A DNA stretch of 64,000 nt from Ascaphus truei (taxonomy: Eukaryota; Chordata; Amphibia; Anura; Ascaphidae), in the NCBI GenBank assembly GCA_036426205.1, contig CM071573.1, forward strand, positions 76,418,159 through 76,482,158. The letters are read 5' to 3'. A program made the translations under genes and the position numbers. The notes beneath the pieces were generated by a model. The model made no database searches and had not been told where the DNA came from. It worked only from the letters and a program-made list of their open reading frames with translations. The stretch's first letter is position 1, and each line of letters starts with the position of its first letter. Positions 23,891 to 36,917 of the stretch are shown piece after piece.

Positions 23891-25094
23891 CCGTTACATA
23901 GATTAACACTGTATGAAAAGCACGATGTAGATAATCAAATGATGTTAACTAAATTGATGTCACTGTATTATGTCTACAAGTACCAGGTGCACAGTGGTAA
24001 ATTCATGTTAACGAAACGAACAGTAAGAGTTTTTCCTGATGGTGTTAATCCTGTGTACAGTGGTTTAGTGAACAGGAGCAGTGACAGAAGTGTAGAGACT
24101 CTCTTTGGGGGGCCACCTTTGGGGCGACTGGTGGTATCCTCTCCAAGAGAGTCACAATGTATTTCAAACAACGAATCATCCGTCGTATATATGAAGTCCC
24201 AACGACCTTCATCCATGCGCTCACTTTTTATGAAGATTTGCATTACTTTTTATCACCAGCGCTTTGTTGTACAATAAATAATCAAATATAATCCAAGAAC
24301 ATGGGCCAATATGCTTCCTAATGCAAAACTGGGCAAAAATACAGAGCCAGAAATGACACCAGATTTACAGCCCTAAGGAAAATGAATCCTATTGAACGCA
24401 ACTGTATATTCTGCATTGGTAATTCCGGTGCGTTTTCTTTCTGCGCCTCTTTTGCGCTAGTTTTGCTCACTGAGACTTTGGTTCATATTCCCCATGGTGT
24501 TAAGCAGCTGCACCAAATGTGTTGTAGAGATTGGGGTTACGGATAAGCACTGAACATTAGACTTTTACTGTAATACTTTATTGTAACTATTTATAATTTC
24601 ACTTTATTTTGGACCGGGTGCTCCTGTAATAAGGACTTTGCGGCAAGTAGGCAAATTAAAAAACTCATTTCATTACCTATATAATCATATCGTTTTTATT
24701 ATTTGGCCTAAGACAACACAGGCAGAGGTACAATACTTAGAGATAAACGACCCACCAGGGATATTAGTCTTTTCATTTTAACACATTGATTACTACATTA
24801 TTTCACTAATGAGCAGTAATTAGTCTTAATAGGCAATGAGCGAGCCAGTTTAAAACCACATACTCTCACTGTGTTAGTTTCGCTGTACAAAATGCATCGC
24901 TTTGTTTTCATATTAAGTACAGGCGGCAGAAATGATTACAATGCTGATAGTGGATTTGACCAAGTGGCAATAGATCAATATATACTGTATTCGGAGATGC
25001 TAGGATTGCCAGGTGTCCAGTATTGAACCGGACTGTCCTGTATTTGGACACTGTGTCCAGTAAAAAAATGAGAGGTATTACTGGACATGCATGT

Positions 25095-25806
25095 ACCTGG
25101 CTAGTTTAAGGCAAGTTTTAGACTACTCGTTGGCTCGTCTGTATGTGTATACCAGTATTAACTCTCTGGATATAGTGACCTGACCGGCTTGGGGGGGGCT
25201 GCGGGATTTCCCTGAGCGGGGATAGAGTAGGGCTGCTGCTGGGCAGCAGGGCAGCTTCCTCCATCCTGATTAGCTGGTGATGGGTAATGCAGCCAATTAG
25301 GAGGAGGTGTCTGGAGCCTGAGGGTGGGGTCAGGGAGAGGAGGAAACAGCATGGAGCAATGAGAGGGGTGAGTGTGTGTGTGTCTCGAGCGCATCGCACC
25401 TTTTACCATTGTGTCCAGTATGTTTGGAGAAGCTGCCTGGCACCCTAGAGATGAAATGAACCATATCTTCCAGCTGCACCTCTTATCATTTACAGTTGAT
25501 ACAGTACCTTTTGTAGGTTCCTCTACCAAATGAATATGATTTGTACTGTACATGCTGGGTACATGCTGGGTCGTGTTTAAGGCAAGTTTAAGGCATTTCT
25601 ACATTGACTAATGGCTCATCAGCGGGGGTCCCTGGCAGTCCCATTCAAACTGAATGGGACTGCCAGGGACTCCTGCTGTGTTAATCCGAAATGTCTTTGG
25701 TCAATGCAGAAATGCCTTAAACTTGCCTTAAACTAGCCAGGTTACACCCAGCATGTAACCGGGCTAGTTTAAGGCAAACTTTAGAATACTCGTTGTCTCG
25801 TCTGTA
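25095..25806. repeat. Palindrome flanked by 50-bp direct repeats
   Basis: 25551-25755 is a palindrome centred at 25649 (tcccattcaaac / tgaatggga), arms about 100 bp with a few mismatches. Direct repeats lie at 25095-25144 and 25757-25806 (ggctagtttaaggcaa, ctcgt, ctcgtctgta). The right palindrome arm also contains that motif inverted (cttaaactagcc). Confidence 0.7.
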
Positions 25807-26189
25807 CTTATCGAAGTAGACTTCATTTTGTTTCTGCCATAGAAAATCAGAATGAATGGAGCGCTCTCCGTGTTGCCGGCGGAAGCCACAGGTTTCGTTT
25901 GCTTTAACTGAAGTTGCAACTTTTTGCTTTTTAAGCTTTTTAAGCCGTGGCTTCAACAACACAAGGTCCGGCTATATCTATACCTACTACTGCACATGTG
26001 CCTGCTGAGAGCGCTTCCCTTCCTGTGTGTGCTTGAATCATTGTTTGAAACGCAGAACCTTGAGCTACTAATCGTGACATTACGTATCACATGCAAAATA
26101 AGATACAATCCAATGCTTTATCGCTGGGATCTTATCACCACTGTTATTGTGTGTGTATACATTTATACAATTGTATCAATACTTCCATG

Positions 26190-26945
26190 GGAGGTTTTCA
26201 CTTCCGTTTTGCGGTGTAAAATCTGCACGTGGATTTGGGCGGTTTCAATCCGCGCAGATTCATCAAAATCCGCCGTTGGATACAACCCGTGGGCGGATTT
26301 GTAGAATCCAATCCGTTGGCGGATTCTAAGGCCAGGTCCTTGCTGGCTAATGCAGCGCCCGCTGTGACGGACGCTGCAGGGTCAAGAGCCGCCCCACAAT
26401 GGAGCCGGGGCCGCGGCGAGGGGGGGGGCCAGCGTGCTGCGCCGACAAACTCCTGCTCTCCAAAAAATTGAGAGCAGGACTCGCAGCGTAGCGCTAGACC
26501 ACGCCCCCTGGCGGGTCAGCCAATGAGGGCAAAACCTGCCGGGTGACGTCACAGCCGTGCCCCCATCACACACCTGTCACGCCCCCTCCCCCCCGTCTTT
26601 CCCGTCTTTCCCCCTGCAGCTCTCTGCAGACCGGGGGATTCGGCTGCACGCGCCGCCAACCTCGCAGGCGCGCGTGCAGCGCAGGCACTGGGGCCAAAGC
26701 CTAATGAATTAGAATGAATCTGCCAACGGATCACTGAATCCATGGATTGGATTCTATAAATCCGCCCACAGGTTGTGGAATTCATGGGAGTGTATTGGTA
26801 ATAATAATAAAAATAATAATAAAAAAATCCGCGAAACGCAACTCGCCCTTTTTGACATTTCCGCTGAAATCTGCGGACCAAAGGAACCGGTCGACCCGCT
26901 GCGGATCCAAATCCGGCGCCAAATAAATTCGCCCATCTCTACTCT
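26190..26945. repeat. Foldback repeat with GC-rich centre
   Basis: Arms of CGGAT-type sequence (ccaatccgttggcggattct on the left, gaatctgccaacggatc on the right) surround a CpG-rich core (26335-26700). It ends near gcccatctctac. The core is rich in CpG but sits inside a repeat, so I do not treat it as a promoter. Confidence 0.6.
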
Positions 26946-27818
26946 ATATCAATAAAAATAACACTTTCCAATACACCACTGAAAAGGTTAACCCCAAACG
27001 GAAAGCCGGAATAAAAATAGATTTGGAAGGACCCCGTTTTGACACTAACATTTCTGTACAGTGACACTTTATGCAAAACTAGTACAGTTAATACAGAAGA
27101 GCCTCATATTACAATATCTGACACCTTTTGGAATTTCATCCTGTGCAGGAAAACCAGCAACCTTCACAGTTTGCACAGTTAAGGGAAGACAGATGCAGGC
27201 TTCAGAAAACAAAATGGTTAAGTTGGAAGTGACAGTGATGGAAGACTTGAAATCAATGAATATTAGTGTTGCAGAAATGTAGTGCATATTAAATCTTTCA
27301 GCAAAAAACCCGTTGTCAGGCTTTAGTGCTGTTAAATTGGGGAATATGAACAAACAAATCAATTGCCGTTAAAAGTCTTGAGCTTGCAATAGACAAATCT
27401 AAGCCAACAAATAAATGATAATTGCAGAAGTATGCTCAGCACAATCACGGGAGGGGGAAAGGGAAAAGCAAAACAATGTTATTTCATTATGGAGCTCAAA
27501 AATGCGTATTTTAAAGGAAAATCACTGGCTTGTGAGGAAGTATTCTGCATTTAATTATATTACCGCAAGAAAAGATGTTAGGGGGATCGAGTAATATACT
27601 GTATATTTTAACCTGTTCTGAAAAATACTGATAATGCTGATTCCATATTTAATACTAGAAAACACTGTAAGCTCTTGAAAGTATAAATGATATCTCCCAT
27701 GAGTTCAAAATACAGACAATTATATATCTGATGCATTGTAAGGGGATTTTACTGCGGTGGCTCTAAAGTGCGTCCATAGAGCTGATTATTGCTCTATTTG
27801 TAAATGGGGTTGCATAGA

Positions 27819-28043
27819 TCGGGGGGGGTGTCAACTGAAGTCCTCATGACCCCCCAACAGGTCAGGTTTTCAGAATATCCCAGCTTCTGCACAGGTGGCT
27901 CAACCAGAGGCTCAATTGAAGACTGATCTGATTTGAGCCACCTGTGCTGAAGCAGGGACTGATTGAGCCACCTGTGCTGAAGCAGTTATACCCTGATAAC
28001 CTGACCTGTTGGGGGATCTTGAGGACTGGAGTTGAGCACCCCA
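27819..28043. mobile_element. hAT-type MITE, copy 5
   Basis: Arms ccaacaggtcaggttttcag and ataacctgacctgttggggg, with cagcttctgcacaggtggct inside. Left edge gggggtgtcaactgaagtcc, right edge ggactggagttgagcacccc. Confidence 0.8.
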
Positions 28044-29409
28044 GGTGTAATGACCCTGCATCTTTAAAGCAATTAAACATTAAATTATGTGGCATTTTGG
28101 GGGTGTTTATAGCATAATGCCAAGTTCTGCTTCACTGCTTCAAAGTGGAAATAATAAATGTAATCTTTGCTGTACCTCATATTAACAGCCATCTGTTAAC
28201 ATGAAAATCAGGCAATTTGAGATGTGTGGAGAAGCCCTAATTTAAAAGTACAGAAAACCATGCATTGGATTGTTCGCTGCAACAGCATCAAATTGTTTAA
28301 CCTGAGCCCCGGGCAAACATTATTAAAGTCAGATTGAAAATCTTATTTTAAAATATCCAAGGCAATATCTTCCCACACAGGAGAAATTACAGCGGCATCC
28401 ACAGGCATAAAAAATTCAGAAGATAAGCAAAGGGAGAGTATATTATAAACAGGTTGCTGGTAGCCGAGTGTAAATCATTTCTCGCTGCCGAACTTTGTGC
28501 TTGTGAATCTGTTGGAGCAAAAAAACATACTTTGCAGCATTCTCCCACTGAAGTTTATATCTCACAAATGACTTTACTGACAAAATGAATTTGGAGACAG
28601 TCATAAAATGTGATTGAAGTGTCAAGCGCCCGTGCTTTCTTTCTATAAATTCAAATAAGCTGGGTCAGTGGCAGGGTAGTATGATGCACCCAAGAGCATC
28701 ATGGGTAATGCTGATATGATTAATGAAAAATAGCATGGCCGGAGTCTTGCTAAAGGTAATATACACAAAAAGTCTAATTTAGGAGTGTGTATTATAATGC
28801 GGATTTGGCGGGACTGAACCTATTGAAGTTTATGGGGTAGGCGCTGGTTCCAAAAGGGAGATCCCTGACTTTTGAGTTGGGGGATTCCATTACTGGTGGG
28901 TTTTCACACTGCGGTGCTGGGGGTCTTTATGAATTGTATTGTATTGTATGTCTTTATATTATCTCGCTACAAACAAATGTGTGTATTCCAAAGCGCATGG
29001 CTATAGTGAGCGCGAGCTTGCACGTGAGATACAAGGATACCAAAAGCAGAGGAGACAAACTTGTTTGCTATTGCAGCAAGACAGCCTGGTCATGTGAGTG
29101 GCTAACAGCCAATGAAAATGTAGTAAGCTATTCTGCCTGGATACTGTTCAAATTACTTGGTCAGTTGTGCTTGCTGTGAGACAACTCAACTATTGAAAAT
29201 TTGATTTCTGACCTTTAATTCATACCATGACAGAAAAAGCAATTATTAATAATAATAATTTATGGAGAAAAAATTCTGATGTGTTGTCCATTACTTGTAT
29301 ATAATTGTTAAAAAAAAAAAACTTGGTAGTGTACAATGCTTATTTCAATGCATCATATTTTATTAAAAAATTTTTTTTTTAAGAAGGCATGTTTTCTTGC
29401 ATATGGTCA

Positions 29410-29706
29410 AGAGGGACCACAAAAAGAATTCCCACTTAATTGCACTCAAGCCAAATCTCTGAACAAAATTAGAGGGAAAAGTTCCCAAAATCCATATGGG
29501 ACACCAGAGGGTTAAAACCGCGAAAAACAAAAAATTATTTATTGATATATACTAACTCTTCTAGGTGAAATAAAAATTACTCTTTTTAACTTTTATGTAT
29601 ATAAGTAAAACCAATTAAAAGACAAAGCGCTGGAGTATGCACAATAGCTGTGTATTCATTCACACCTCATTTAGGCAGAGTAAACATATATAACCCCCCC
29701 CCCCCA
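29410..29706. repeat. AT-rich repeat-like stretch and poly-C
   Basis: Contains gacaaagcgctggagtatgc and ends in a short C run at 29694-29705. The style resembles small Penelope-type pieces, but no second copy was found in the window. Confidence 0.25.
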
Positions 29707-30084
29707 CACACACAACCATCACACAAAGCGCCACACATAGCTCCACGCAAAGCCATCACCCCCCCTCTAGATGTCAAAGGGTCATGGGACCAAGACCACC
29801 CATTAAACAAGAGGGTAATTCAGCAAGACATACTACTAGAGGAAGACACCGGTACAGAGAAGAACAATCCACATCTCTTCTGAGATCTGTCACATCCGCC
29901 TCTTGAACACTGTGGCTTTCAGGGGCAATGTAGGAGATGTGTGCAGAGGTGAAAACAGGAGACTGCTTTTGGAAAACAAATGTATCGAAGTCTCCTGGCT
30001 GCAAAACTGGGACAAAAACACTGCACCAGATTTCCCGAACCACAAAATCCCATTGGTTTCAATGGGAATGTTTAATAAATGTAG

Positions 30085-30560
30085 GTTTTTATCATGTTAT
30101 TTACAATGTATAGTGCTTTGAAAAATGACAATACTGGGGGAAAGAAGTACAAACAATAGGGGTAAGAACAGCAAATATACAATATAAGGCAAAAGGATTT
30201 TGTGCTGCACCAAAGGGCTTACAAAGGAAGTGGTATATTGGGAAACTTACAGACACAGTAAGAGTAAAAGTGCATTTATTGAAGTGCAAGTCAGGGAGGT
30301 GAAGTGCATTTCGTGTCTGTAGTATAGGTATAGAAAATGTAATGAGAAGCTTCTTTTAAGAGATGATGTTTCAGCAGGGTTTTAAAATTGGAAAGAGATT
30401 GTGCTTGCTAAAGAACATTGTGTGGAAGAGCATTCCGTGGGTAGGGAGAGATGAGTGATAAAATGTTTAAGATGGGAGATGGCTGCAGAGGTAGAAGGGG
30501 AAAAGATGAGACATCCTTGGGTCAAGCATATGAGGGGAGTAGGGGTGTAACAGAAGCTCA
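30085..30560. repeat. L2/SINE-like interspersed repeat
   Basis: Motifs gacacagtaagagtaaaagt, gcatttattga, gatgagacatccttggg recur at 53296-54190 (acacagtaggagtaaaagtg, gacgagacatccttgg). A non-coding tail of a LINE-type element is the likely source. Confidence 0.5.
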
Positions 30561-30649
30561 GAGTTCATATATATGAAGGCAGGACCGCCGACAGCTTTCC
30601 CGGGGCACAGGACTCGAGTTTGCACCAGGGCTCCCCTTGTCGGCGGCCT

Positions 30650-30988
30650 TTTTAGACTCCCCCTCTTACACACTCCTACACACCTCCTCGCTCTCTCAGC
30701 CCCCTCTATTCCTCCTCCTCTCACTCTTCCAGTCACTCTCCCCATCTTACACTCTTACTCTTACTCCCCTATCTCTTGCTCACTCTCCCTGTTTTACACT
30801 CTTCGTCTCACTCTCTCCCCTCTCAATTCCATCCTTCTCTCTCTCACTCCATTATCTTTCTCCCCCTCCACTCTCTCCCTTCCTCCTCTCACACACTCAC
30901 TGCCCCTCTTCTCTCACTCCCTCCTTTCTATCGCTCACTGCCCCCACCCCACTGGTTACTCACACTTCCCCCCCCCCCCCCCCCCCCC
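30650..30988. repeat. Polypyrimidine tract with poly-C end
   Basis: About 340 bp of nearly pure C/T on the + strand (ctctctcactcc, tccctc) ending in a run of about 21 C. Open frames through it are low-complexity artefacts. Confidence 0.9.
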
Positions 30989-31192
30989 ACACAGACACAC
31001 AATACGCCCCACATCACAATGTCCACACAATACCCCCCACACACCACAATCCACTTGGGGAGGTAGGCCCACTCCTGGGCATCACCTCCATAGCCCAACT
31101 TCAATTGTCCTGACTCTCTCCCCTTGTCGGTGGCCCTGTATGCCGGTGCAGAGGAGTATAGAGCCTTAAAGGACAGGAGAATGTTGTAGTTT

Positions 31193-31330
31193 ATACTATT
31201 AAGTAAAGATAGCCGTGTTAGTCCAGTTGCGAGTAAATAAGTACTTCAGTATTAGGTGATACCTTTTTTATTTGGATTTACAAGACACATTTTCAAGAGT
31301 TGTCCTATCTTCCTCAGGTCAGCAATACTG
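31193..31330 (-). mobile_element. Penelope-like short element with decayed hammerhead site
   Basis: Carries agccgtgttagtccagttgc and ggtgataccttttttatttg, motifs of a vertebrate repeat type that I associate with Penelope-like elements. On the minus strand near 31320-31280 the order is CTGAGGA, A, a weak stem, TTGAAAA and TGTGTC, a hammerhead layout with core and stem changes. A related agccgtgttggtcc lies at 62603. Confidence 0.4.
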
Positions 31331-31689
31331 ATTTAGAGAGCTTAACAAAGATGTTTAAAAAAAAAAAAAACAACAAGATAGCCATCAAGGCAGAGGAGGA
31401 ATAAACAGACAGGGAAATAAATGGATGAAAGGGACAGTGAGACACAGGACCATCCATCCATCAGTAGTGTGCTGGGGGTGAGGATGCAGGGGGGGGAGAG
31501 GGGGTTAATTGTAAAATTCACGAAGACAGGGAGAAACATTACTACAAATTATGGTAGTGTGTTAAAAACCCTATATCAGCATAAAGTCTTGTTCTTTTAG
31601 TGTCAAAGTGTATTATCATTTTGAGTGCTTTTAAACATTCCATTGAAGATGTTGATGTTTAAATCATTTATGGAAGGATCTGGCTGTGA

Positions 31690-31850
31690 GAAGTGGTTTA
31701 TACTGAAATGAGTAAGAAGACAGCAGAGAGATATCAGGAGGTCAGAAGCAGTCAGTCTGGAAGAGCAGCAGATGATTTTAGCAGCAGCATTTTGAATCGA
31801 TTGTAATCAATACGAGATAGAACTAGGCTATTAGTTCTGGTGAAAATCTA
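31690..31850. repeat. L2/SINE-like repeat fragment
   Basis: gcagtcagtctggaagagca and gcagcattttgaatcgattg, typical of LINE-tail pieces in the same family style as 30085. Confidence 0.35.
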
Positions 31851-32827
31851 GTGTGGTGTTTTGTGCCACTTTTTCAGCTCAGATACTCTGATAAATTATC
31901 CCCGTTTCTTATTGTGCCATCCACGAATAATTGCCCCTGTTACTTTAATATTCAAAGTACCACAGTATTTCAGGGGAATCACTTAACACAGCGCCAAACT
32001 GTTAAGTGTTTCCCTGAATATTCTCAGATAGCTCTGACTTACATCTTGGATGGATAGTCATTATAAGCAATTATATTGCTGAATAGTACAAATTGTGATA
32101 TTATTGACACTCCATTCATACATGGCACATTTAGTGCTTTGTGATACTGTTTTCATACTGAGCATATAACCATGTTCTTAAGATTTGTTGATACTTTTTG
32201 TATGTACATTTTTCTGTCTCTCATTTTTCTATGAGTAAAAAAAAAACAATTCTGACAAATTAAGTGTTTGACTTGTTTCGAGTGCTGGGAACTTTTCATA
32301 TTTTGCATATTAACAAAAGGGACTTCTTTTAAAATAAAGTGTAAGATTTGCAAGTTTAGGAGACGCCAATTACAAATGTCTCTTGTAGTTGTACAGTCCT
32401 TTCGTATAGATAAATACACTTTCTTGGAGCTTTTTAAATTGTCTCCTGCAGTATGTAAGCTATTGACATAAAGAAATGTAGCACTGACAATGTCAAATCT
32501 CTTATTGTTATCAACCTAGCTTTCGGGGGCACTTCTATTTCCTTGGGCTGTTTGAGACTACAGTACAGTATTTCAATATGGAAAATAGCTGAAGCGCTCA
32601 AATGCAGGTATATCTCAAAATGATAATAAGCCAGACCACTGTACCAGGGTACTAACAATTGATATAGTACCTATTGTGTCATATAATGGGTACTATCCTC
32701 CTGAAGACAGGTGGTGTGTGGTGCAACCCACTCACCATATGTCTCATTGGCAGGTTCCCCTGAAAAATATGCAAATACTCACATCCTGGTAGGGCAGGCA
32801 GGCAGGCTGTGCAGCTACTCAATGCAA

Positions 32828-32976
32828 TACAGGGAAAAGGGAGACCAAAAAGCGCACCAGCACAAACGGAGCAGGAAGAAACCAGAACAAAAAAATGATT
32901 AAAATGGCCTTTATATAATTGGTTTCTTCCTGCTCCGTTTGTGCTGGTGCGCTTTTTGGTCTCCCTTTTCCCTGTA
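32828..32976. repeat. Inverted dimer, 57-bp perfect arms
   Basis: Arms 32828-32884 and 32920-32976 are exact inverted copies (tacagggaaaagggagacca ... gaagaaacca) with a 35-bp AT-rich spacer. The arm includes agcgcaccagcacaaacgg, similar to motifs in the Penelope-like module at 2600 and 6400. No target duplication was found. Confidence 0.8.
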
Positions 32977-33639
32977 CAGTACAGTATTTACCTTGCACGG
33001 CAACTTAATGATAAACAGGGAGATTAAGTTCACCATGGAAAAATGGAAGCACGATGGGATACAGAGAAAGAAATCCACAGATAACTAAATGGCAATATCA
33101 CATTGTCAGAACAGAATGAGACTGGCTGAGGCTGATAATGAAATCACATTATCACACTGATGAATTGTCAATAAAGAAACCTACAAAAAGTAGCAGGAAC
33201 CCTACTGATCCTATTACCTCACTGGATTGCTGTTTGGAGTCTGAGACTTACCAAATGTAATACACTGAAAGGATCTAATTAAGGATTATAATGATAATTA
33301 GATTGGATGCACTGATTAAAGATGACACAAAATCTAAAGTTGTCCAAGGATTGGAGAGAGTGATTAATCCTTACTGAAGAGAGTTTAAAAATTATTTTCT
33401 GCGGTAATTGTCATGGTGTGTTTCTTGTTTGTAATAAAGATAACCCTTTCACTTCTGGAAGGTATGTACTGTATTATAACCATAACAATCCAAAATACTT
33501 CCAAAATTACTGACACCCACCCTAGATATGATCCTAGGGGTCTGTGTATGATGGCAATTTTGGAGCCAAAACCAGGGCATTTTGTTCCTGCACTTATGTA
33601 TCAAAGCAATTTGCTCCAATTTTCTCACCCAGTAACTCT

Positions 33640-34205
33640 ATAGGGAGAGTCAGTAGGCGGAGTTGGAGAGGAGTTACATGGTGCATAGATTATAATGAGA
33701 TGCATCACATTCTGCATCTCTGCCCCAGCTTGCACCTTGGGGAGAGTCAGTAGGAGGAGTTGTTGGGGTTGGGGGATTACATGGTGCACAGATTATAATG
33801 AGATGTATCACATTCTTTATCTCTGCCCCAGCTTGCACCTTTTGGAGAGTCAGTAGGGGGAGTTGGGGGGAGTTACATGGTGCACAGAATATAATGAGAT
33901 GTATCACATTCTGCGTCTCTCTGCCCCAGCTTGCACCTTGGGGAGAGTCAGTAGGAGGAATTGAGGAGTTACATGGTGCACAGAATATGATGAGATGTAT
34001 CACATTGTGAGTCTCTCTCAAAGCTTGCACCTAGGGGAGAGACAGTAGGAGGAGTTGGGAAGAAGCTACATGTTGCACCGATTATAATAAGATGTATCAC
34101 ATTCTGCGTCTCTGCCCCAGCTTGCACCTTGGGGAGAGTCAGTGGGAGGAGTTGGGAAGGCTTTTCATGGTGCACCGATTATAATGAGATGTATCACAGT
34201 CTGCG
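33640..34205. repeat. Satellite-like array, about 98-bp unit, six copies
   Basis: Units begin near 33644, 33742, 33846, 33943, 34037 and 34134 with gagagtcagtaggaggagtt and continue tacatggtgcac, ataatgagatgtatcacatt, tgccccagcttgcacctt. Spacing is 94-104 bp. Confidence 0.9.
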
Positions 34206-36814
34206 CCATTCTTTTCCCTCAAAAAATATTCTCCTTGTCGGAAGTGGTCGTAAGTCTAACATTCTACATCGCGTATAAGAAACTGGTCCTAGATATGCTG
34301 CAGATCTACTCCAAAAAAACAGAGCAGTGCGTCGAAACACATTGTTCTCTATGTCGATACATAATCCTCCTAATGTTTATTACGGACCTATCACAAATAA
34401 AAGTCAATTGTTGATGTGAAATTATATTCGTTATGTGAATAAATGGTTCCTGTATTTATAACTGACCTTTCAGATAGCACTTCCCTTCCTCACGGGACCA
34501 CCACAGAAGGGTAATTCAAAGTAAGGGTGACACTATTAGGCTATTTTTGGTGCATGACAGTAAATATCACGACATTTGGCTATAAGTTGGCCTATGTTTA
34601 ATCATCTCAAGAGGGACCATGGACACGACTCATTTACTGGTCATTTGACTCCGCCAACCTGTCAGTTATAAGCAAAAGAACTGGGGTAAGAGGTCCAGGG
34701 CTCTATAACTTCTAATGAAGTACTGTACATATATTGAAGATGCCACCCAAATGGTCAGTCCCTCTTAGGACTAACGGCAGCGACATGTTCATTAGGTTAA
34801 ATCTATAGATCGATGCCTATAAATTACAGTACTTTGAACAACTAGAACATTTTGTCTATTTTTTTGCATCAAAAAACATGGTATTGTCAAACAGTATTTA
34901 AATACTATGTCTCCTAAGAATTCCTGCTGAAAATTGTGTGTAAATGAACTAAAAGAAATTCACATAAAATGAAGAAGGCTCAGTTTCAGTGCAGGTTTAC
35001 TGTATAAGGAAAAATGTAACATGTTGTACATTCAAAGAGGGGGACGTTATCTACAAATGTTCTTGGTTTAATTCGTTTTGGGGTGGTTAATTAGATATTT
35101 GTGCTTGATCACTATTCAATGGGACAAACCACACAGTGAAAATTGAAGGGAATTGGATTTAAACATATGGTGCATAGACTGTTGGATATGGAAGACAGCT
35201 GCTCTGTATTTGACTAGGTGTTTAGAGAACACAGAGATGGTCTCGTACATTAGGTAAAGTCTGCAATACGAATATAATTTACAGCATATTAATTGAGCAA
35301 ACAGACTCAATAGCAGATTAGCGAATCTGGTAAATAAGAGTTTGTCAATGTCAAGCCTGAAATTCAGCATATTTAGCATAGTTTTCTAAAAGATATCCCA
35401 GTGGTACACAATTCTGTTTACTGCTCGTAGATGACATAACAGTTGGAATGAAACAGACTGAGAGCAAAATATCTTAAAAAGTGAAAGCCAAGGAAAATTT
35501 CAGATGGTCTTTTATCATTCATAACAAATAGGACATTCTCTTGGTTAAGCCTCTCTTGGCATGGAATCTCTCTACACAAAGCAGTATCAATTGTACCCAC
35601 CATTTCTTCACGATAATTGAATTTTCCTTTCCGAATGTAAGATATGAATAAAATATCAAATCTCATCTATGTTAATGTAAAGAGTACGATAAGGTGAAAT
35701 GTGGACTTCACATTCTCAGTTAGCAATAATTTGATATTGATAGTTGAAGTGACATAACGAGCTTCGTACATACGACGCACATTTTATGAATGTTTGTATT
35801 ACACTTATTAGTGCAAAAATGTTCTTGTAGAAAAAAATATCTTGGTACGATAAGACCCATAGTTTAGACTTTGAAAGTTCTGTACACTATAATTTAATGT
35901 ATTAAGAGTTCTAATGTTCATCCACTAAAAAGGTACAACTACCTACAATGAATCAACATTTCTCCAGGACCAGTACAGCTACTAGAATGTTAAAGTAGTT
36001 CCATGGCACAATGAGACCGTGAGCAAAGTGTCACCGGCGCCACAGAGCGATCCCATAGCTGTGAGCGCCTAACAAAACAGGATGAATTGTATAGTTTCTA
36101 CCATTTTTTTGTGCTTCTCAAAATTAAGGATGTCAGGGAAAATATAAAGGTACTGGACCTATCTGAAATCATGTTAGGGTCATAGGTTATATATGGGGTC
36201 ACTTATTGTTCATTTTATTGGGTGATATATTAAGAATTCTTGTGTAGAAGCCACATAGGGTTTGTGCTGTCCAAAAATATAAATGTATTAACTATTCTCT
36301 GTAATCTAGTGAAGATATCTCATTTGTTAATTGTTTTAGATAAGTTAACCAATGTACCAGGTAGGTGTTATAGCAGCAGTACTATACATACTACTAATAT
36401 TAAACAACCTCCTAGATTGGTGTCTTATGAGCTTGTGGCTGGTATTATCTGTTCAGTGTGTATTATTTCTACAAAATATGTGACCTTTAATGTGCTTTAG
36501 TATGCCTCTATCCTATCACACCGCTAAATTGAGGATGTCCATTGTTCATTCTTGTAGCATTTCCCTTATGATGGCTGTAAAATAATTTCAATTAGAAAAA
36601 TTACATTCTATTTAAGAGGTCGAACAAAGCAAACGTTTAAAAAGTCAAGACTGCAACTTCAGAAGGCAAAGATATGAAAATGAATGACCAGTACTAATTA
36701 ATGACTTAAAAGTAAGATTTGTTCATGGTATTAAATTAGCAGGAAGTGAAAAACCCTGTATGCCTAATGTAATGTGTAATGAGATTCACCCGACTGCATG
36801 TTGTGTTCTTGCAG

Positions 36815-36917
36815 AGAGTGAGGCGGTTTACCAGCAGCAAGTCCTGTCAATCGCCTGCATCATCTTTGGAATAATCGTAGTGGGTTTGATTTGTGCAGCA
36901 TTCTACTGCAGGACAAA
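36815..36917 (+). CDS. NRG3: NRG3 internal exon: transmembrane segment
   Basis: Encodes the membrane-spanning part of neuregulin-3, an EGF-family ligand precursor that signals through ErbB4. The exon follows a pyrimidine-rich tract ending in TTCTTGCAG and is followed by GTAAGATA. It begins with the last two bases of a codon (phase 1) and ends two bases into the next (phase 2), so it holds 33 full codons. The translation starts SEAVYQQQVLSI and runs into a hydrophobic stretch, ACIIFGIIVVGLICAAF, ending YCRT. From memory, mammalian NRG3 has almost the same segment (SEEVYQRQVLSI...CIIFG...CAAFY), and it differs clearly from NRG1 and NRG2. The mammalian Phe-Lys-Ser after the membrane is Cys-Arg-Thr here. 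The EGF-like exon expected upstream was not found in the window. Confidence 0.95.

Larger units (their letters stand above)
1..36814 (+). other. NRG3 intron upstream of the transmembrane exon (partial)
   Basis: No other exon was recognised. The expected short exon between the EGF-like and transmembrane exons was looked for by its likely peptide and not seen, but so short an exon is easy to miss. Besides the repeats listed separately, these stretches hold nothing I can name: 1-862, 7940-8598, 8796-9530, 13900-14790, 15030-15575, 16745-18450, 18810-19435, 20975-22440, 23900-25090, 26950-27815, 28045-29400, 32000-32820, 32980-33640 and 34210-36814. These are mostly AT-rich single-copy-looking sequence with short poly-A or poly-T runs. 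34210-36814 is the longest repeat-poor block and directly precedes the exon. Confidence 0.8.

Noticed and set aside
26335..26700. CpG-rich block as a promoter CpG island
   Set aside because: It is the centre of a foldback repeat with CGGAT arms and no first exon lies nearby.
33640..34205. CRISPR array
   Set aside because: The host is a vertebrate, units are contiguous 98-bp repeats without unique spacers, and no cas genes exist.
34310..34350. Hammerhead-like gtgcgtcgaaaca at 34.3 kb
   Set aside because: Only the CGAAAC piece fits; there is no core box, no pairing stem II and no cleavage triplet in place.
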